A DNA stretch of 36,526 nucleotides from Shewanella atlantica (GTDB lineage: Bacteria > Pseudomonadota > Gammaproteobacteria > Enterobacterales > Shewanellaceae), in assembly GCF_003966265.1 (NCBI RefSeq), contig NZ_RXNV01000024.1, positions 1-36,526 of the forward strand, written 5' to 3'. A program made the translations under genes and the position numbers. Shown here piece by piece: positions 8,864 through 17,331 of the stretch. Numbering within the stretch: position 1 is the stretch's first letter; every line of letters starts with the position of its first letter. Under the pieces are notes generated by a model. That model saw only the letters and a list, made by a program, of their open reading frames with translations, did no database searches and was not told the DNA's origin.

Positions 8864-9438
8864 GAAAAACTTTAAGCTTTACCTGTCTTCATATTGAGCA
8901 CGTACGTAATTAGTCGCTGTCATGGATAGGAGCAATATTCACTACATACGTGCTTGCCACTCAATCACTGTATGGTGAACCATGCATAAAAACTAATAAT
9001 CAAAAATAAAGAATTCTTTACAAAAGTTAGCACTTTGTATCCGTTTGTTCTGAAAGCGAATTGATTGAATTTTGCGCAGGCATATTTTATAAGTAGACTA
9101 AACAATATATCTCTGAAGACAGTTCATTACTCGCATAATTAGGGAGCATTTTGATTAGATGATGCAGGTTGCCCCTCGCTGTAACATCAGGACTAGACCG
9201 CGAACTGCAGGCTCTGTCGCAAACAGAGCTCACGCCTCCTCCCTTCACAGAACAAGAGCGACCTGTAAAGCAATCCCCGAAAGGCGAGCCAGAAAAGGAC
9301 CCTAGGTGGCTCCAAGAAATTAAATCTGTTGCAGATATAGCTTTAAGAAATGAAATAAGAAATGAGTATCAGGCAAATGACGCGTGAGCTTCGCCATTTG
9401 CGACTCAGTAACAGCCAAACTTTATAAGAAGAGCTCTA
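8864..9438. other. Intergenic region with IS6-type end and a doubtful small frame
   Basis: An open frame at 9169-9387 (+) of about 72 codons starts only at TTG and has unusual composition (QTELTPPPFTEQERP, GEPEKDPRWLQEIK). GGCTCTGTCGCAAA at 9210-9223 lies inside it and TTTGCGACTCAG occurs near 9398-9409, so the frame probably reads through a short IS-end-bounded scrap. No RNA gene or other coding region was recognised. Confidence 0.35.
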
Positions 9439-10200
9439 TTAAAACCGACCAGTAACAGCAAATCCCAAATTAAACCCATCAACATCTGGATCAACAATTT
9501 TAGATATAGCAAAATTAGCAGAAAAACTATCAGACATTCGCAACCAATAAGCAGTTCTAATATCGAAATCACCATCAGAACCCACGCGATCATACCCAGT
9601 TCCAACAGACCACGAGTCAGATACGTACCAATCAGCGCCTAATGTGTAGCGATTATTGGAATTAACATGCTCCCAGCGTGCGGACAAGTCAATCCCGGGA
9701 CTGGAGCTGAGCTCTAAATATCTACGAATTTGCAAACCGTAGCTATCTTTGTCATTGCCATAAGCATGGTCATCGTAATCAAAAAATGCAGAAACAGATA
9801 TGGACCTATCAACATAATACCCAACCTCTACCCCGTAGGTATTAAAATCTACATTACCTATGCTGGTATACTGATAATCCAAACTTACGAACAATTTAGA
9901 GTCAAAGACATAAGTTCCATCGACCCCCGAGCTATCCATATTAAGTTCATTAAAATAGCTGTAATTTGTACCTACATTAGAAGTTTGGGACAAAAAACCA
10001 TTTAATGCATAAGGGCTTGAATCTTGATTGACGGGACTGAAATAATAACGATAGTTAGCGCCTAATATCCCATCACCCACGTCTTCAGAATAAGCAAGGT
10101 ATCCCACGCTCGCTTCATGTTGATATTCTTTGTTTTCGGCAACTACATTAAGACTTAGAAAAGCTAACGTAACTGCAAGTGTTGCCTTGTTTAATTTCAT
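9439..10200 (-). CDS. Porin-like outer-membrane beta-barrel protein
   Basis: The protein has 253 residues from ATG at 10200 (GAGATAAC upstream). The signal peptide is MKLNKATLAVTLAFLSLNVVA and the mature protein begins ENKEYQHEASVGY. The rest is a series of amphipathic strands with Tyr/Asn-rich turns (GANYRYYFSPVN, KLFVSLDYQYTSIG, YGVEVGYYVD, SVGTGYDRVG). It ends in Phe (GFAVTGRF), the usual C-terminal signal for barrel assembly. It resembles the small putative porins of marine gammaproteobacteria. It is intact, whereas the copy at 1675-1907 is only a fragment. The gene appears monocistronic. What passes through or binds the barrel is unknown. Confidence 0.75.
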   Translation of the reverse strand: MKLNKATLAVTLAFLSLNVVAENKEYQHEASVGYLAYSEDVGDGILGANYRYYFSPVNQDSSPYALNGFLSQTSNVGTNYSYFNELNMDSSGVDGTYVFDSKLFVSLDYQYTSIGNVDFNTYGVEVGYYVDRSISVSAFFDYDDHAYGNDKDSYGLQIRRYLELSSSPGIDLSARWEHVNSNNRYTLGADWYVSDSWSVGTGYDRVGSDGDFDIRTAYWLRMSDSFSANFAISKIVDPDVDGFNLGFAVTGRF

Positions 10201-10239
10201 ATTGTTATCTCGATTGATTTTCATACTGGAAATCGCTAT

Positions 10240-10347
10240 TTACATAAAAAGGCTAGCTATCGCAACAGCTCCAACGGCTAGGCTTATAGCGACAATGGCA
10301 CCAACAAGAATCCCGATTTTAACCGGATCTAATTCTTGTTGATTATT
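10240..10347 (-). pseudogene. Possible remnant encoding a single membrane helix
   Basis: A 35-codon frame reads ELDPVKIGILVGAIVAIS and continues as a hydrophobic Ala/Ile-rich helix to a TAA at 10240-10242. It has no usable start codon after the upstream stop, so it is either the tail of a lost protein or chance. It lies in the leader of the porin-like gene. Confidence 0.25.
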
Positions 10348-10609
10348 TTAAATCGAACTCACATCGACACTCGCAACTTACAACCAACCCCGCAATATAA
10401 AAAAATAAAAAAACATCGATAAGGTTTTAAGGCTTTAGACAAGATGAATTCGATGCGTGCAATCCCTTTTATGTTAAATGGCCAACTTTACACTTCAAAA
10501 CACCCATCTGACGCCCTTAAACCCCCACGACAGTCATTTTAAGCCCCCCCCAGGAAAAACCTCATAAAACATATTTGGAAGTTTAGAGCGAGATTAAGGG
10601 GCTTTAGGC

Positions 10610-11309
10610 GGCTCTGTTGCAAAGATCGTCGAATCAGCTACTGAGAACTCGAAGAGATGCTCGTTGGGCGCGGTATCTATGTTGACCACAGCACCATTTA
10701 TTTCTGGGTCCAGCGTTATGCACCAGAAATAAAAAAACAATTAGGATGGTATTGGAAGCCCAAAGCGGGGGTTGAGTTGGAAAGCCGATGCAACCTATAT
10801 CAAAATGAAAGGCAAAAGAGTGTGTCTGAATCGGGCTATAGATAAACAAGGTCATACCGTTGATTTTTAATTATCATCCCCAGACGCAATGCCAAAACAG
10901 CTAAACGTTTTTTGGGTAAAGCTTTGAAAAGCTCAAATGCAGGGAATGACCCTCCGCCATCAATACCGACGAGGCAGCCTCATACTGTGCCCGCATTACA
11001 GACTTAAAGAAAGTAAATCTCTTGAAGCACTTGAACAGCGGCAAATAAATACCTGAACAATGCGGCTGAAGCCGAACATAGACAAATTGAAAAGCCTCAT
11101 TTATCCGGTGCGAGGATTCAACTCCTTTGATGATAGCCTATGCCATCATCAAAGGACTTGAAGTTATGCATATGTTTAAAAAAGGACAGTTCAAGCCCTG
11201 GTTATTTGGTCAAAAAACAGAAGGAGAGATCCGTTTAATCACCAATGCACTGGTAAACGATGAGTAATCAGCCAGAGCACCGGAGCAGACCCATCCTTGC
11301 AACAGAGCC
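10610..11309 (+). mobile_element. IS6-family element, degenerate (700 bp)
   Basis: GGCTCTGTTGCAAA (10610-10623) and TTGCAACAGAGCC (11297-11309) are good inverted ends. About 100 bp that would encode the N-terminal helix-turn-helix are missing between the left end and codon GAGATGCTC. No matching 8-bp flanks are present. The sequence just right of the element matches that right of the 3566-4014 copy. Confidence 0.85.
10638..11267 (+). pseudogene. IS6-family transposase, multiply frameshifted
   Basis: Homology begins at ELEEMLVGRGIYVDHSTIYF and proceeds through WVQRYAPEIKKQLGWYW. It changes frame at about 10770, continues as ATYIKMKGKRV and AIDKQGHTVDF, meets a stop, and continues with further shifts through INTDEAASYC to the C-terminal IKGLEVMHMFKKGQF and EGEIRLITNALVNDE with a family-type stop at 11265-11267. 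The first catalytic motif reads DATYIK instead of DETYIK. It is clearly dead. Confidence 0.8.
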
Positions 11310-11319
11310 GGAGAGCCGT

Positions 11320-11487
11320 TTCCTCAGTTTATAGCACCGAAATATCAGTTTGAGGCAGAACTCTCTATTTTCAAAGCGGCAAATGCACTACTGGTAGAAG
11401 ATATTGTTTCAACGTTGGTTAGCTGGTCTTGTTTAGCGCTGCAGTTTCCGCTTCCCCCCACGTCACCACCGTGCCGTCCGCTCTCAA
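11320..11487 (-). pseudogene. RCC1-like repeat fragment
   Basis: On the minus strand this reads LRADGTVVTWG, then SQLTNVETISSTSSAFAALK, the same propeller-type repeat as in the lipoprotein pseudogene at 4016-5013. At the nucleotide level it parallels 4016-4180, starting at the same base relative to the adjoining IS6 end. It has no start codon and no further repeats, so it is the stump of a second copy of that gene. Confidence 0.7.
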
Positions 11488-11525
11488 GTGTCTAAATGTT
11501 TAACAAGCTTACTAAGCAGTAAGAA

Positions 11526-11551
11526 AACCAAGAGGGTATGATTACTTGGTT
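11526..11551 (-). terminator. Probable terminator of the cpdB-like gene
   Basis: AACCAAG and CTTGGTT form a seven-pair stem around a 12-base loop, overlapping the stop codon at 11550-11552, and TTTTCTT follows on the minus strand. The loop is long and the T-run is broken, so termination may be weak. Confidence 0.45.
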
Positions 11552-13598
11552 ACTGGTTTGCTGTTAAGTCGATATTGTAGATAGCAAAACCAAACTCATC
11601 AGTTAAATCAGTACGCTTGTTCAACGGACGTAGTTGATTATCTAAGATGAATGAATCGGCTATTTCACTGTCTTGAGTTTCGAAGCGAATATCCAACTGA
11701 GTCGTTGTATTAATCGTCACAAAATCCCAGTTATTATCAGCGCTTGGATCGACTTCGCCATTTACTTCTGTCTCGGCAGTGATGTATTGCGCCAGTGCTT
11801 CACGGTTGCTATCCGGCAATTCCATTATGACGTAATCAGAACCTGTACCGGCAAACTTACCACCGAATGCACGGTAGTTGTTAGATGCGATGATGAACTC
11901 TTTCGTCGCTAACGCTTCACCTGTAAATACGGTTTCACCGTCAGTATAAGTCAGGTCGATGATACGGTTTGCTGTGGCGTCAACGACCTTACAATCACCA
12001 TCAAACTTAGTCGGCTGAGTGACATCAATCTTATAGGTTACACCATCGATAACATCGAAGTTATAAGTACGGTGTGTGTCCCAGTTGATCAAATACTGAG
12101 GTGCCGTTGTATCAGGGTTAACCTGGTTAAATTGGTTGGCGCTACACTCTAACCAATCTTTTAGCTCTACACCCGTAACTTTCAGTGCAACCATAGTGTT
12201 TGGATACAGATACAGATCCGCCGCATTCTTATAGGTCAACTCACCGGCTGGTACTTGAACATAAGATTGTGCATCGGCTGTAGTGCTGTGGCGTCCACCG
12301 GCTTTAAAGGGAGCAGAGGCTGATAATACCGGAATATTTTTTAAATCATCGGTAAGGTTAGCTTTTACTTTGGCAATCTGCGCATCTGAAACAATCTGTA
12401 CCGATGGATCATCCTGTACCAGAGTCAGGAAGCTGTACATGTCAGTAGAAGCTTTACCAATTGGCTGATTAACATAATTTAGCGTGCCTTGATGCTCTAG
12501 TGCGACAGCGTCACGAATGGCGACATCCGCATCAACCAACTCAGGTGTATCTGCATTTTTGTCGTAGATTGGCGCAGCTTTAGCGGTACGGTCGATAACA
12601 ACCCATGCACCATCTTGCATCTCAAGTTTAAGATCAACAATACCTAAGTTATCACCCCAGCGACCCGGCATAACGGCAGCAACACCGTTGATAGTGCCTT
12701 TTTCTAAGTCAGCGTTTTCCAGACCTTCGAATGTCGCCGACGGGAAAACTGAATGGCTATGGCCAAATGTGATCGCATCGATACCTTCAACCAGTGATAG
12801 CGCATATGTGGCATTTTCGTCGTTAACATCAACTGGATTTGAAGGAGTACCCACGCCAGAGTGTGGAATGGCAACGATGACATCGGCACCTTCGGCTTTC
12901 ATCATCGGGATGAATTTTTCAGCCGATTCAACAATCCCCATTACCGATACTTTACCTGATAGGTTTTGCTTATCCCAAAGTAAGATTTGAGGTGGTACGA
13001 ATCCGATATAGCCAATTTTAATGGTTTGCTGATCCCCATTGCTATCGATAACAACTTTTTCTTCGATAAGATATGGGGTGAATAAGTTATCGCCTTTCTC
13101 TTTACCTTCCCAGCAATCGGCTTCACATAATACGTTAGCGTTGATGTAAGGGAAGTCAGCACCTGCAAGGGCTTCGCTTAAGAAGTCTAAGCCATAGTTA
13201 AACTCATGGTTACCTATGTTACCTACCGAATAGCCAAGCGTATTCATTGCTTTATACGCAGGGTGAGTACCGCCAATAGTGTTATCACGCTTAAAGTTAT
13301 CAGCAACAAAATCACCCATTGGGCTACCTTGCAACAGGTCACCATTATCGACTAATACGAAGTTGGTAACCTCTGCAGCTTGCAGTTTAATTTGGCTGGC
13401 AGTTCGAGCGAGTCCAATGGTTGGATCATACTTTGTCTTATAGTAATCATAATCCATGATATTAGTATGAATATCACTGGTTTCTAGAATCCGTAGTTCG
13501 ACCAGTGCAACAGGTGTGCTGTTATCGTTATCTGAACCACAAGCTGTTATGCCGAGTGTTAATGCAATGACTACCGCTAAAACATTTTTATTTAGCAT
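11550..13598 (-). CDS. cpdB: 2',3'-cyclic-nucleotide 2'-phosphodiesterase/3'-nucleotidase, CpdB-type lipoprotein
   Basis: The product has 682 residues with a lipoprotein signal (MLNKNVLAVVIALTLGITAC, lipid-modified Cys 20). The calcineurin-like metallophosphoesterase domain shows all expected motifs: SDIHTN (Asp42, His44), DNGDLLQGSP (Asp87), GNHEFNYG (Asn130, His131), then IPHSG and FGHSHSVFP. The C-terminal half is a 5'-nucleotidase C-terminal substrate domain (SASAPFKAGG, NNYRAFGGKF). Length and order match CpdB enzymes, which hydrolyse 2',3'-cyclic nucleotides and 3'-nucleotides in the periplasm to release nucleoside and phosphate. E. coli CpdB is soluble; the lipid anchor here would tether it to a membrane. 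It is transcribed alone. A CpdB role is more likely than UshA-type 5'-nucleotidase, but substrate choice needs assay. Confidence 0.85.
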   Translation of the reverse strand: MLNKNVLAVVIALTLGITACGSDNDNSTPVALVELRILETSDIHTNIMDYDYYKTKYDPTIGLARTASQIKLQAAEVTNFVLVDNGDLLQGSPMGDFVADNFKRDNTIGGTHPAYKAMNTLGYSVGNIGNHEFNYGLDFLSEALAGADFPYINANVLCEADCWEGKEKGDNLFTPYLIEEKVVIDSNGDQQTIKIGYIGFVPPQILLWDKQNLSGKVSVMGIVESAEKFIPMMKAEGADVIVAIPHSGVGTPSNPVDVNDENATYALSLVEGIDAITFGHSHSVFPSATFEGLENADLEKGTINGVAAVMPGRWGDNLGIVDLKLEMQDGAWVVIDRTAKAAPIYDKNADTPELVDADVAIRDAVALEHQGTLNYVNQPIGKASTDMYSFLTLVQDDPSVQIVSDAQIAKVKANLTDDLKNIPVLSASAPFKAGGRHSTTADAQSYVQVPAGELTYKNAADLYLYPNTMVALKVTGVELKDWLECSANQFNQVNPDTTAPQYLINWDTHRTYNFDVIDGVTYKIDVTQPTKFDGDCKVVDATANRIIDLTYTDGETVFTGEALATKEFIIASNNYRAFGGKFAGTGSDYVIMELPDSNREALAQYITAETEVNGEVDPSADNNWDFVTINTTTQLDIRFETQDSEIADSFILDNQLRPLNKRTDLTDEFGFAIYNIDLTANQ

Positions 13599-13789
13599 AT
13601 TTAAACTCCATCAGTTTTAGACCCCAAACCATTCTGCATCTTGCCCTTAGCCAGATGAAGTGCAGCAGAGCCTGATATATTAAGGGGTCATAAAACGCCC
13701 CCCCCCATGGACAGAGGGTTCAACCTTAACTGGTTACAAAGCGTTTACAAAAAATATGGGGCAAGCCCACGGAATATTCTCTTCTCAAA

Positions 13790-15250
13790 TTAATATTCAA
13801 AAATCAATTCTATTTTAGCTTTTTTTATCATCTCATTTGCCATTACCTCGAATATCCAATCACCTTCATAAGCTTCAAAAAAAAGAAGCTCAAAATATCC
13901 ATCACCCTCTATTAATAAACCATCCTCTGGGTTGCCCCATGGTTGCGTATATTTTATATCCATTACAGATAGGTCTTCATCACTACTAATTTTCAATTTA
14001 AATCTAGACATTGCGTATGGTATATTAACTTTTAATGAAATAGATTCCTCAGCATCAAGCCAAAAATATTTAGGTTGTTCATTAAATATTTCATATTTTC
14101 TATTTTTAACATTTGATAGGAGGTCTAATGATTTCACGCCTGCATACCATTTTTCAACCTCACTATACCGACCATTTAAAAAGATTAATGGATCATTATG
14201 TTCTAGGCGATAACGATAAAAATTTGCCATGATAGCTGCCGCCGCAGTTTCCGTATAACTATCTATATAATCGACTAAAATAGTATATAATTTGCTTTGG
14301 GTTTCACCATGAACGGTCTCATCTCCATTATATGTAAAAGATTCATAACTTTCCCACGTTTTAATTATACTAGGGAGTTGTTGTCTAATAGCATTCGCAT
14401 CATCTTTATTATCGGAAAGCCCGCTTCGACTTCTAAAATATTTTATCTGTGCGGTATCATTCGTGGAATAATAATTTAATCGAGTTGTGGCTGATTTGAA
14501 AAGATTGTCGTCATCATATGTATTAAACCACTTATCTTGAATTATATCATCATCCATATGCTTACCACTAGAATTGTTCATAATTGAATATTTACTATGT
14601 TCCGTAGCAAAAATCAGACGATTTTTATTATTTACCAGCTCAAGAATCGGCATGTCTTTTATATCTAAATAGCTTGCAGGTACATTAATTTGATAAGTTT
14701 CAGCATAATCAACAATAGCCTTAACAATAACACCCAACTCTTCAGCTCTACTATCTGATATTGTAGTTGACCCATCAGCATATACCTCGTCAATAAATAT
14801 AATCACTATTTCGGACGGATGTTCTGCAAGCCACTCAACAATATCTTGGCCTTCTTCTTCAAAAGTTCTCCTTGTATGTTGACCACCATGAGAACTAAAC
14901 CACCTATAATAATCACGAAGGACATCAAATTCTAAAACTCTAGAACCAGAGTTCAGTTGAGTCTCTAAGTCATTTTCCTGATTGTTTAATGTTTGTGCCC
15001 CCATATCATAAGCTGGAGAATTGTGACTACCAGGAATAATAATATCATTGAGAGTTAGTTCACCATAATTTGTTAAGATACTCAACTCTCCCATCCAATC
15101 AGAATACGAAACAGCGTCTGGAAAATGAACAGATGAAGTACCAGGATAACCTGCAAGGGTTACTTTTTCTGTGCCATCAATCCCCATGGCAGTATAAGGA
15201 ATACCAAGAAAACAGGCGGACAAAGCCACTTTAAATAGATACTTATACAT
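13790..15250 (-). CDS. Secreted PI-PLC X-domain-like phosphodiesterase
   Basis: The start is ATG at 15250 with GGAG seven bases upstream, giving 486 residues. A signal peptide (MYKYLFKVALSACFLGIPYT, then AMG) precedes the X-like domain, which opens at IIPGSHNSPAYDMG (His76, the usual first catalytic His). EFDVLRDYYRWFSSHGGQHT follows (acidic metal-site-like residues; His121 the likely second His), then EWLAEHPSEIVIIFIDE, a hallmark of bacterial PI-PLC-like proteins. Residues about 160-390 hold the rest of the barrel with long insertions. The C-terminal 90 residues look like a separate beta domain. Members cleave phosphatidylinositol or other glycerophosphodiesters; the true substrate is unknown. 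It is near the CpdB-like gene but 191 bases apart and probably transcribed separately. Confidence 0.75.
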   Translation of the reverse strand: MYKYLFKVALSACFLGIPYTAMGIDGTEKVTLAGYPGTSSVHFPDAVSYSDWMGELSILTNYGELTLNDIIIPGSHNSPAYDMGAQTLNNQENDLETQLNSGSRVLEFDVLRDYYRWFSSHGGQHTRRTFEEEGQDIVEWLAEHPSEIVIIFIDEVYADGSTTISDSRAEELGVIVKAIVDYAETYQINVPASYLDIKDMPILELVNNKNRLIFATEHSKYSIMNNSSGKHMDDDIIQDKWFNTYDDDNLFKSATTRLNYYSTNDTAQIKYFRSRSGLSDNKDDANAIRQQLPSIIKTWESYESFTYNGDETVHGETQSKLYTILVDYIDSYTETAAAAIMANFYRYRLEHNDPLIFLNGRYSEVEKWYAGVKSLDLLSNVKNRKYEIFNEQPKYFWLDAEESISLKVNIPYAMSRFKLKISSDEDLSVMDIKYTQPWGNPEDGLLIEGDGYFELLFFEAYEGDWIFEVMANEMIKKAKIELIFEY

Positions 15251-15285
15251 TTTAATCTCCAAAAAATAATAGAGCCTCTAAAGAC

Positions 15286-15338
15286 GACTCTGTTGCAAAT
15301 ATTTTATAAAAGGGTGAGATTGCCGATTTCACTTGAAC
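15286..15338 (-). mobile_element. IS6-family end fragment
   Basis: GACTCTGTTGCAAAT at 15286-15300 is an IS6-type end. The following bases, including TTTCACTTGAAC, match the reverse complement of the right end of the element at 823-1644. Only about 53 bp survive before an IS5-type end starts. Confidence 0.6.
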
Positions 15339-15690
15339 GGCATTGTTGAAACAAGTCACCTTTGGGACGGCTTGGTACCAAAGAATCCCACCTCGATTAA
15401 TTGACAACAGTTCCAACAAGTAGACCCAGTCCTATGACTTCGTTCATCTCCTCTACGCCTGCCAGGGTCTCGCCAACCCGAGCGTTGTAATTACGAAGGC
15501 TCAATCGTGTGCTGTTAAACTGCGTGTAGTGATAGATCTCCGTTTCCGACAATGACCAAGCTGACGTGTCTTTAGTATCGATAGCCAATGCCGTTTGCGT
15601 CAGCGTCTAGGCACCGTGCTTGCGAGTTTTTCATGCACCATCACCGTAGATCTCCCCCCGTAATATCGATAATCAGATGAAAAACCTTGC
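15339..15690 (-). mobile_element. IS5-family remnant (IS903-like), deleted
   Basis: GGCATTGTTGAAACAAG at 15339 is the terminal repeat. Reading leftward from about 15690, short pieces of transposase appear: LIIDITG around the first catalytic Asp, KNSQAR, then AIDTKD. These are joined directly to the C-terminal SLSETEIYHYTQFNSTRLSL and YNARVGETLAGVEEMN. About 95 codons of the middle, with the second catalytic Asp, are missing. The C-terminus aligns with the complete IS5 element at 22587-23639 but is a different subtype. It directly abuts the IS6 fragment. Confidence 0.7.
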
Positions 15691-16048
15691 CATAATTATC
15701 GCCATATTATCGAATCGAATTCAACGCCATATTCACAAATTCAAGTCACCTAATAAATATAAAATTATTTATTAATGTGTTTTTAATATATTTAACCAAC
15801 AAGAATTGATATTAAAGCCAGTTTAAATGAGTTCAAAAAGCCGATGAGGTAGTAGTCCGCAACTCGGTTATCTTATGGGTATCCCCCATTGATAGGTCTC
15901 TTAGTGTAACTTTTCGTACCGTTGGACCTCAAACCCCGTAAAGAACTGGGTCTAAGTACAAAAGCGGTAAAAATAACAACCCAACCCACATAGGCTATTG
16001 ATAAATAACAATTAGTCAGTCACATTCCTTTTCGAAAACAACCAATTC
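15691..16048. other. Intergenic region, no gene recognised
   Basis: It contains an AT-rich stretch (about 15752-15791) nearly matching 3348-3388, and ATTCAAGTCACCTA at 15739-15752, which is also the inter-unit junction of the satellite at 26.1-27.3 kb. No coding frame, RNA or terminator is convincing. Confidence 0.4.
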
Positions 16049-16736
16049 CTACCAGTTGACTGTCAATGATAAGATTTGATTTAGATCAAATTGAACATCG
16101 TTAGCTGCTTCCCGCATAAAGTCGTATTCCCCATTCAAGTTCACGTGTCGCCAAGTTAACACTGAGCCATTCAGAATTGAGGCAATCGCTTCATCCCTCT
16201 CCTGAACATTATCCATATTGACTAAAAACTCAGAGAGGTACAGGTAATTCCATAATACAATGGCATTCTGGATCAGCATCTTACATCCTGCGATGATGTC
16301 CTGTTACACTTTCAAACCTTCTGGTAACTCCTGGTTATTAGCAAAAAATATCGCTTTAGCAAATTTGTTAGATAACTCAACACGGTTCAGTTGTTCCTCG
16401 ATGCGTTGCCGTAGTTCAAGATCATCGAAATACGTCAGGATAAAATCCATACAGGGTCTGACTACCTACATTCTTGATCCGCGGGGCGAACGCAGTACCA
16501 ATAAAATGCATGGTAGCAAAGATTGACTCAGTATAACCATGACTGTCTGAACTGTGAATGTGGCTTTTCACCACTTCATTGTGCATTAGTCCGTCAATCA
16601 CATAAGTAGTTTCTCGCTCTGAAGCACTGATCACTGTGGAACAGAACAATGATTGCTTTTCATCCAAGAATGTATACACAGTCGAGCCTTTGTCTTTGCC
16701 AAAATACTTAAGTGAGCTTACGAGAGCACAGTGCAA
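16049..16736 (-). pseudogene. Tn3-family transposase TnpA, C-terminal fragments
   Basis: Two frames carry Tn3 TnpA sequence. The first (16422-16736) reads LKYFGKDKGSTVYTFLDEKQ, STVISASERETTYVIDGLMH and FIGTAFAPRIKN, around the central catalytic region. The second (16049-16279) reads QNAIVLWNYLYLSEFLVN and GSVLTWRHVNLNGEYDF, the usual C-terminus with its catalytic Glu. The sequence between, 16280-16421, is still related but out of frame. The N-terminal two-thirds of a roughly 1000-residue TnpA is absent and no 38-bp Tn3 end was found. It is a dead transposon relic. Confidence 0.85.
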
Positions 16737-16746
16737 CTTCTAAAAC

Positions 16747-16775
16747 TTAATCTGATTAAATAAATAACAGATTAA
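16747..16775. repeat. Perfect 8-bp inverted repeat
   Basis: TTAATCTG and CAGATTAA flank a 13-base AT-rich spacer, 17 bases upstream of the ATG at 16792. It could be an operator, or part of an insertion-sequence leader, since it lies between the Tn3 and IS66-like scraps. Confidence 0.4.
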
Positions 16776-16791
16776 ATTTGAGGTTCACTTA

Positions 16792-16983
16792 ATGGATACT
16801 CCTGACTCACTGCCCGCGCTCGTTGCGGATTTTAAATCCTGGCGCAACCAAAAATCCAAAACCAGCAACTCGGTGCCAGATGGCTTGCGCCAGCTTACCC
16901 AATGGCGGCTGGTACTCCAGCTCGATGACCCCACCTCTTTTGTTGATAACGTCTCAGGCCTTTACACCTCAGCCGTCAGTTAA
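16792..16983 (+). pseudogene. Possible IS66-type accessory ORF fragment
   Basis: The start has GAGG upstream and reads MDTPDSLPALVADFKSWRNQ, then KSKTSNSVPDGLRQ, which resembles the small first ORF found with some IS66-type elements. After about residue 36 the sequence becomes unconvincing (RLVLQLDD) and the frame ends. Another frame (16823-17017) continues with NLELCFVSGGK. A frameshifted scrap is most likely. The IS66 assignment is from memory of that N-terminal pattern and is weak. Confidence 0.35.
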
Positions 16984-17331
16984 TCTTGAGCTTTGCTTTG
17001 TCTCCGGGGGGAAATGAACTTGCGCGGCGTCAATAATCAAGCCCTGTTGTCTATCATCGGGGCAGTCCACTATAAATAGAGAAGTGATGATATCAGCTCT
17101 AATCAAGTGGCAAATTTTGTGTGCAACTACACATTGCATGTGAGTGAGACTTGAGAGATAAGCAGCTGGATATGCTCAACATTTTTATAATCTATTTCGG
17201 CTGTACTGGAGTTCAATGACTTAACTCCAGTGGAATACAAAGGAAGAGCAGAGGAGCCAACGGGGGAGTTCTGCTTGAAATTGTAACCAACTGTGAATCA
17301 CATTCCGAAAAGTGCGCCTGTTGAAATAAGC
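16984..17331. other. Intergenic region with a 9-bp inverted repeat
   Basis: ACTGGAGTT (17205-17213) and AACTCCAGT (17223-17231) are perfect inverted arms around a nine-base loop, about 100 bases past the end of the regulator pair at 17332-18379. No T-run follows, so it is not a standard terminator; it could still be a processing or binding site. No gene is seen in the rest. Confidence 0.4.

Noticed and set aside
9169..9387. A 72-residue gene with TTG start
   Set aside because: It has no ribosome-binding site, contains an IS6-type end within the frame and has odd composition; it is treated as read-through of IS debris.
15840..16010. Riboswitch or small RNA
   Set aside because: The segment has uneven composition but no convincing stem set, terminator or match to a remembered riboswitch core.
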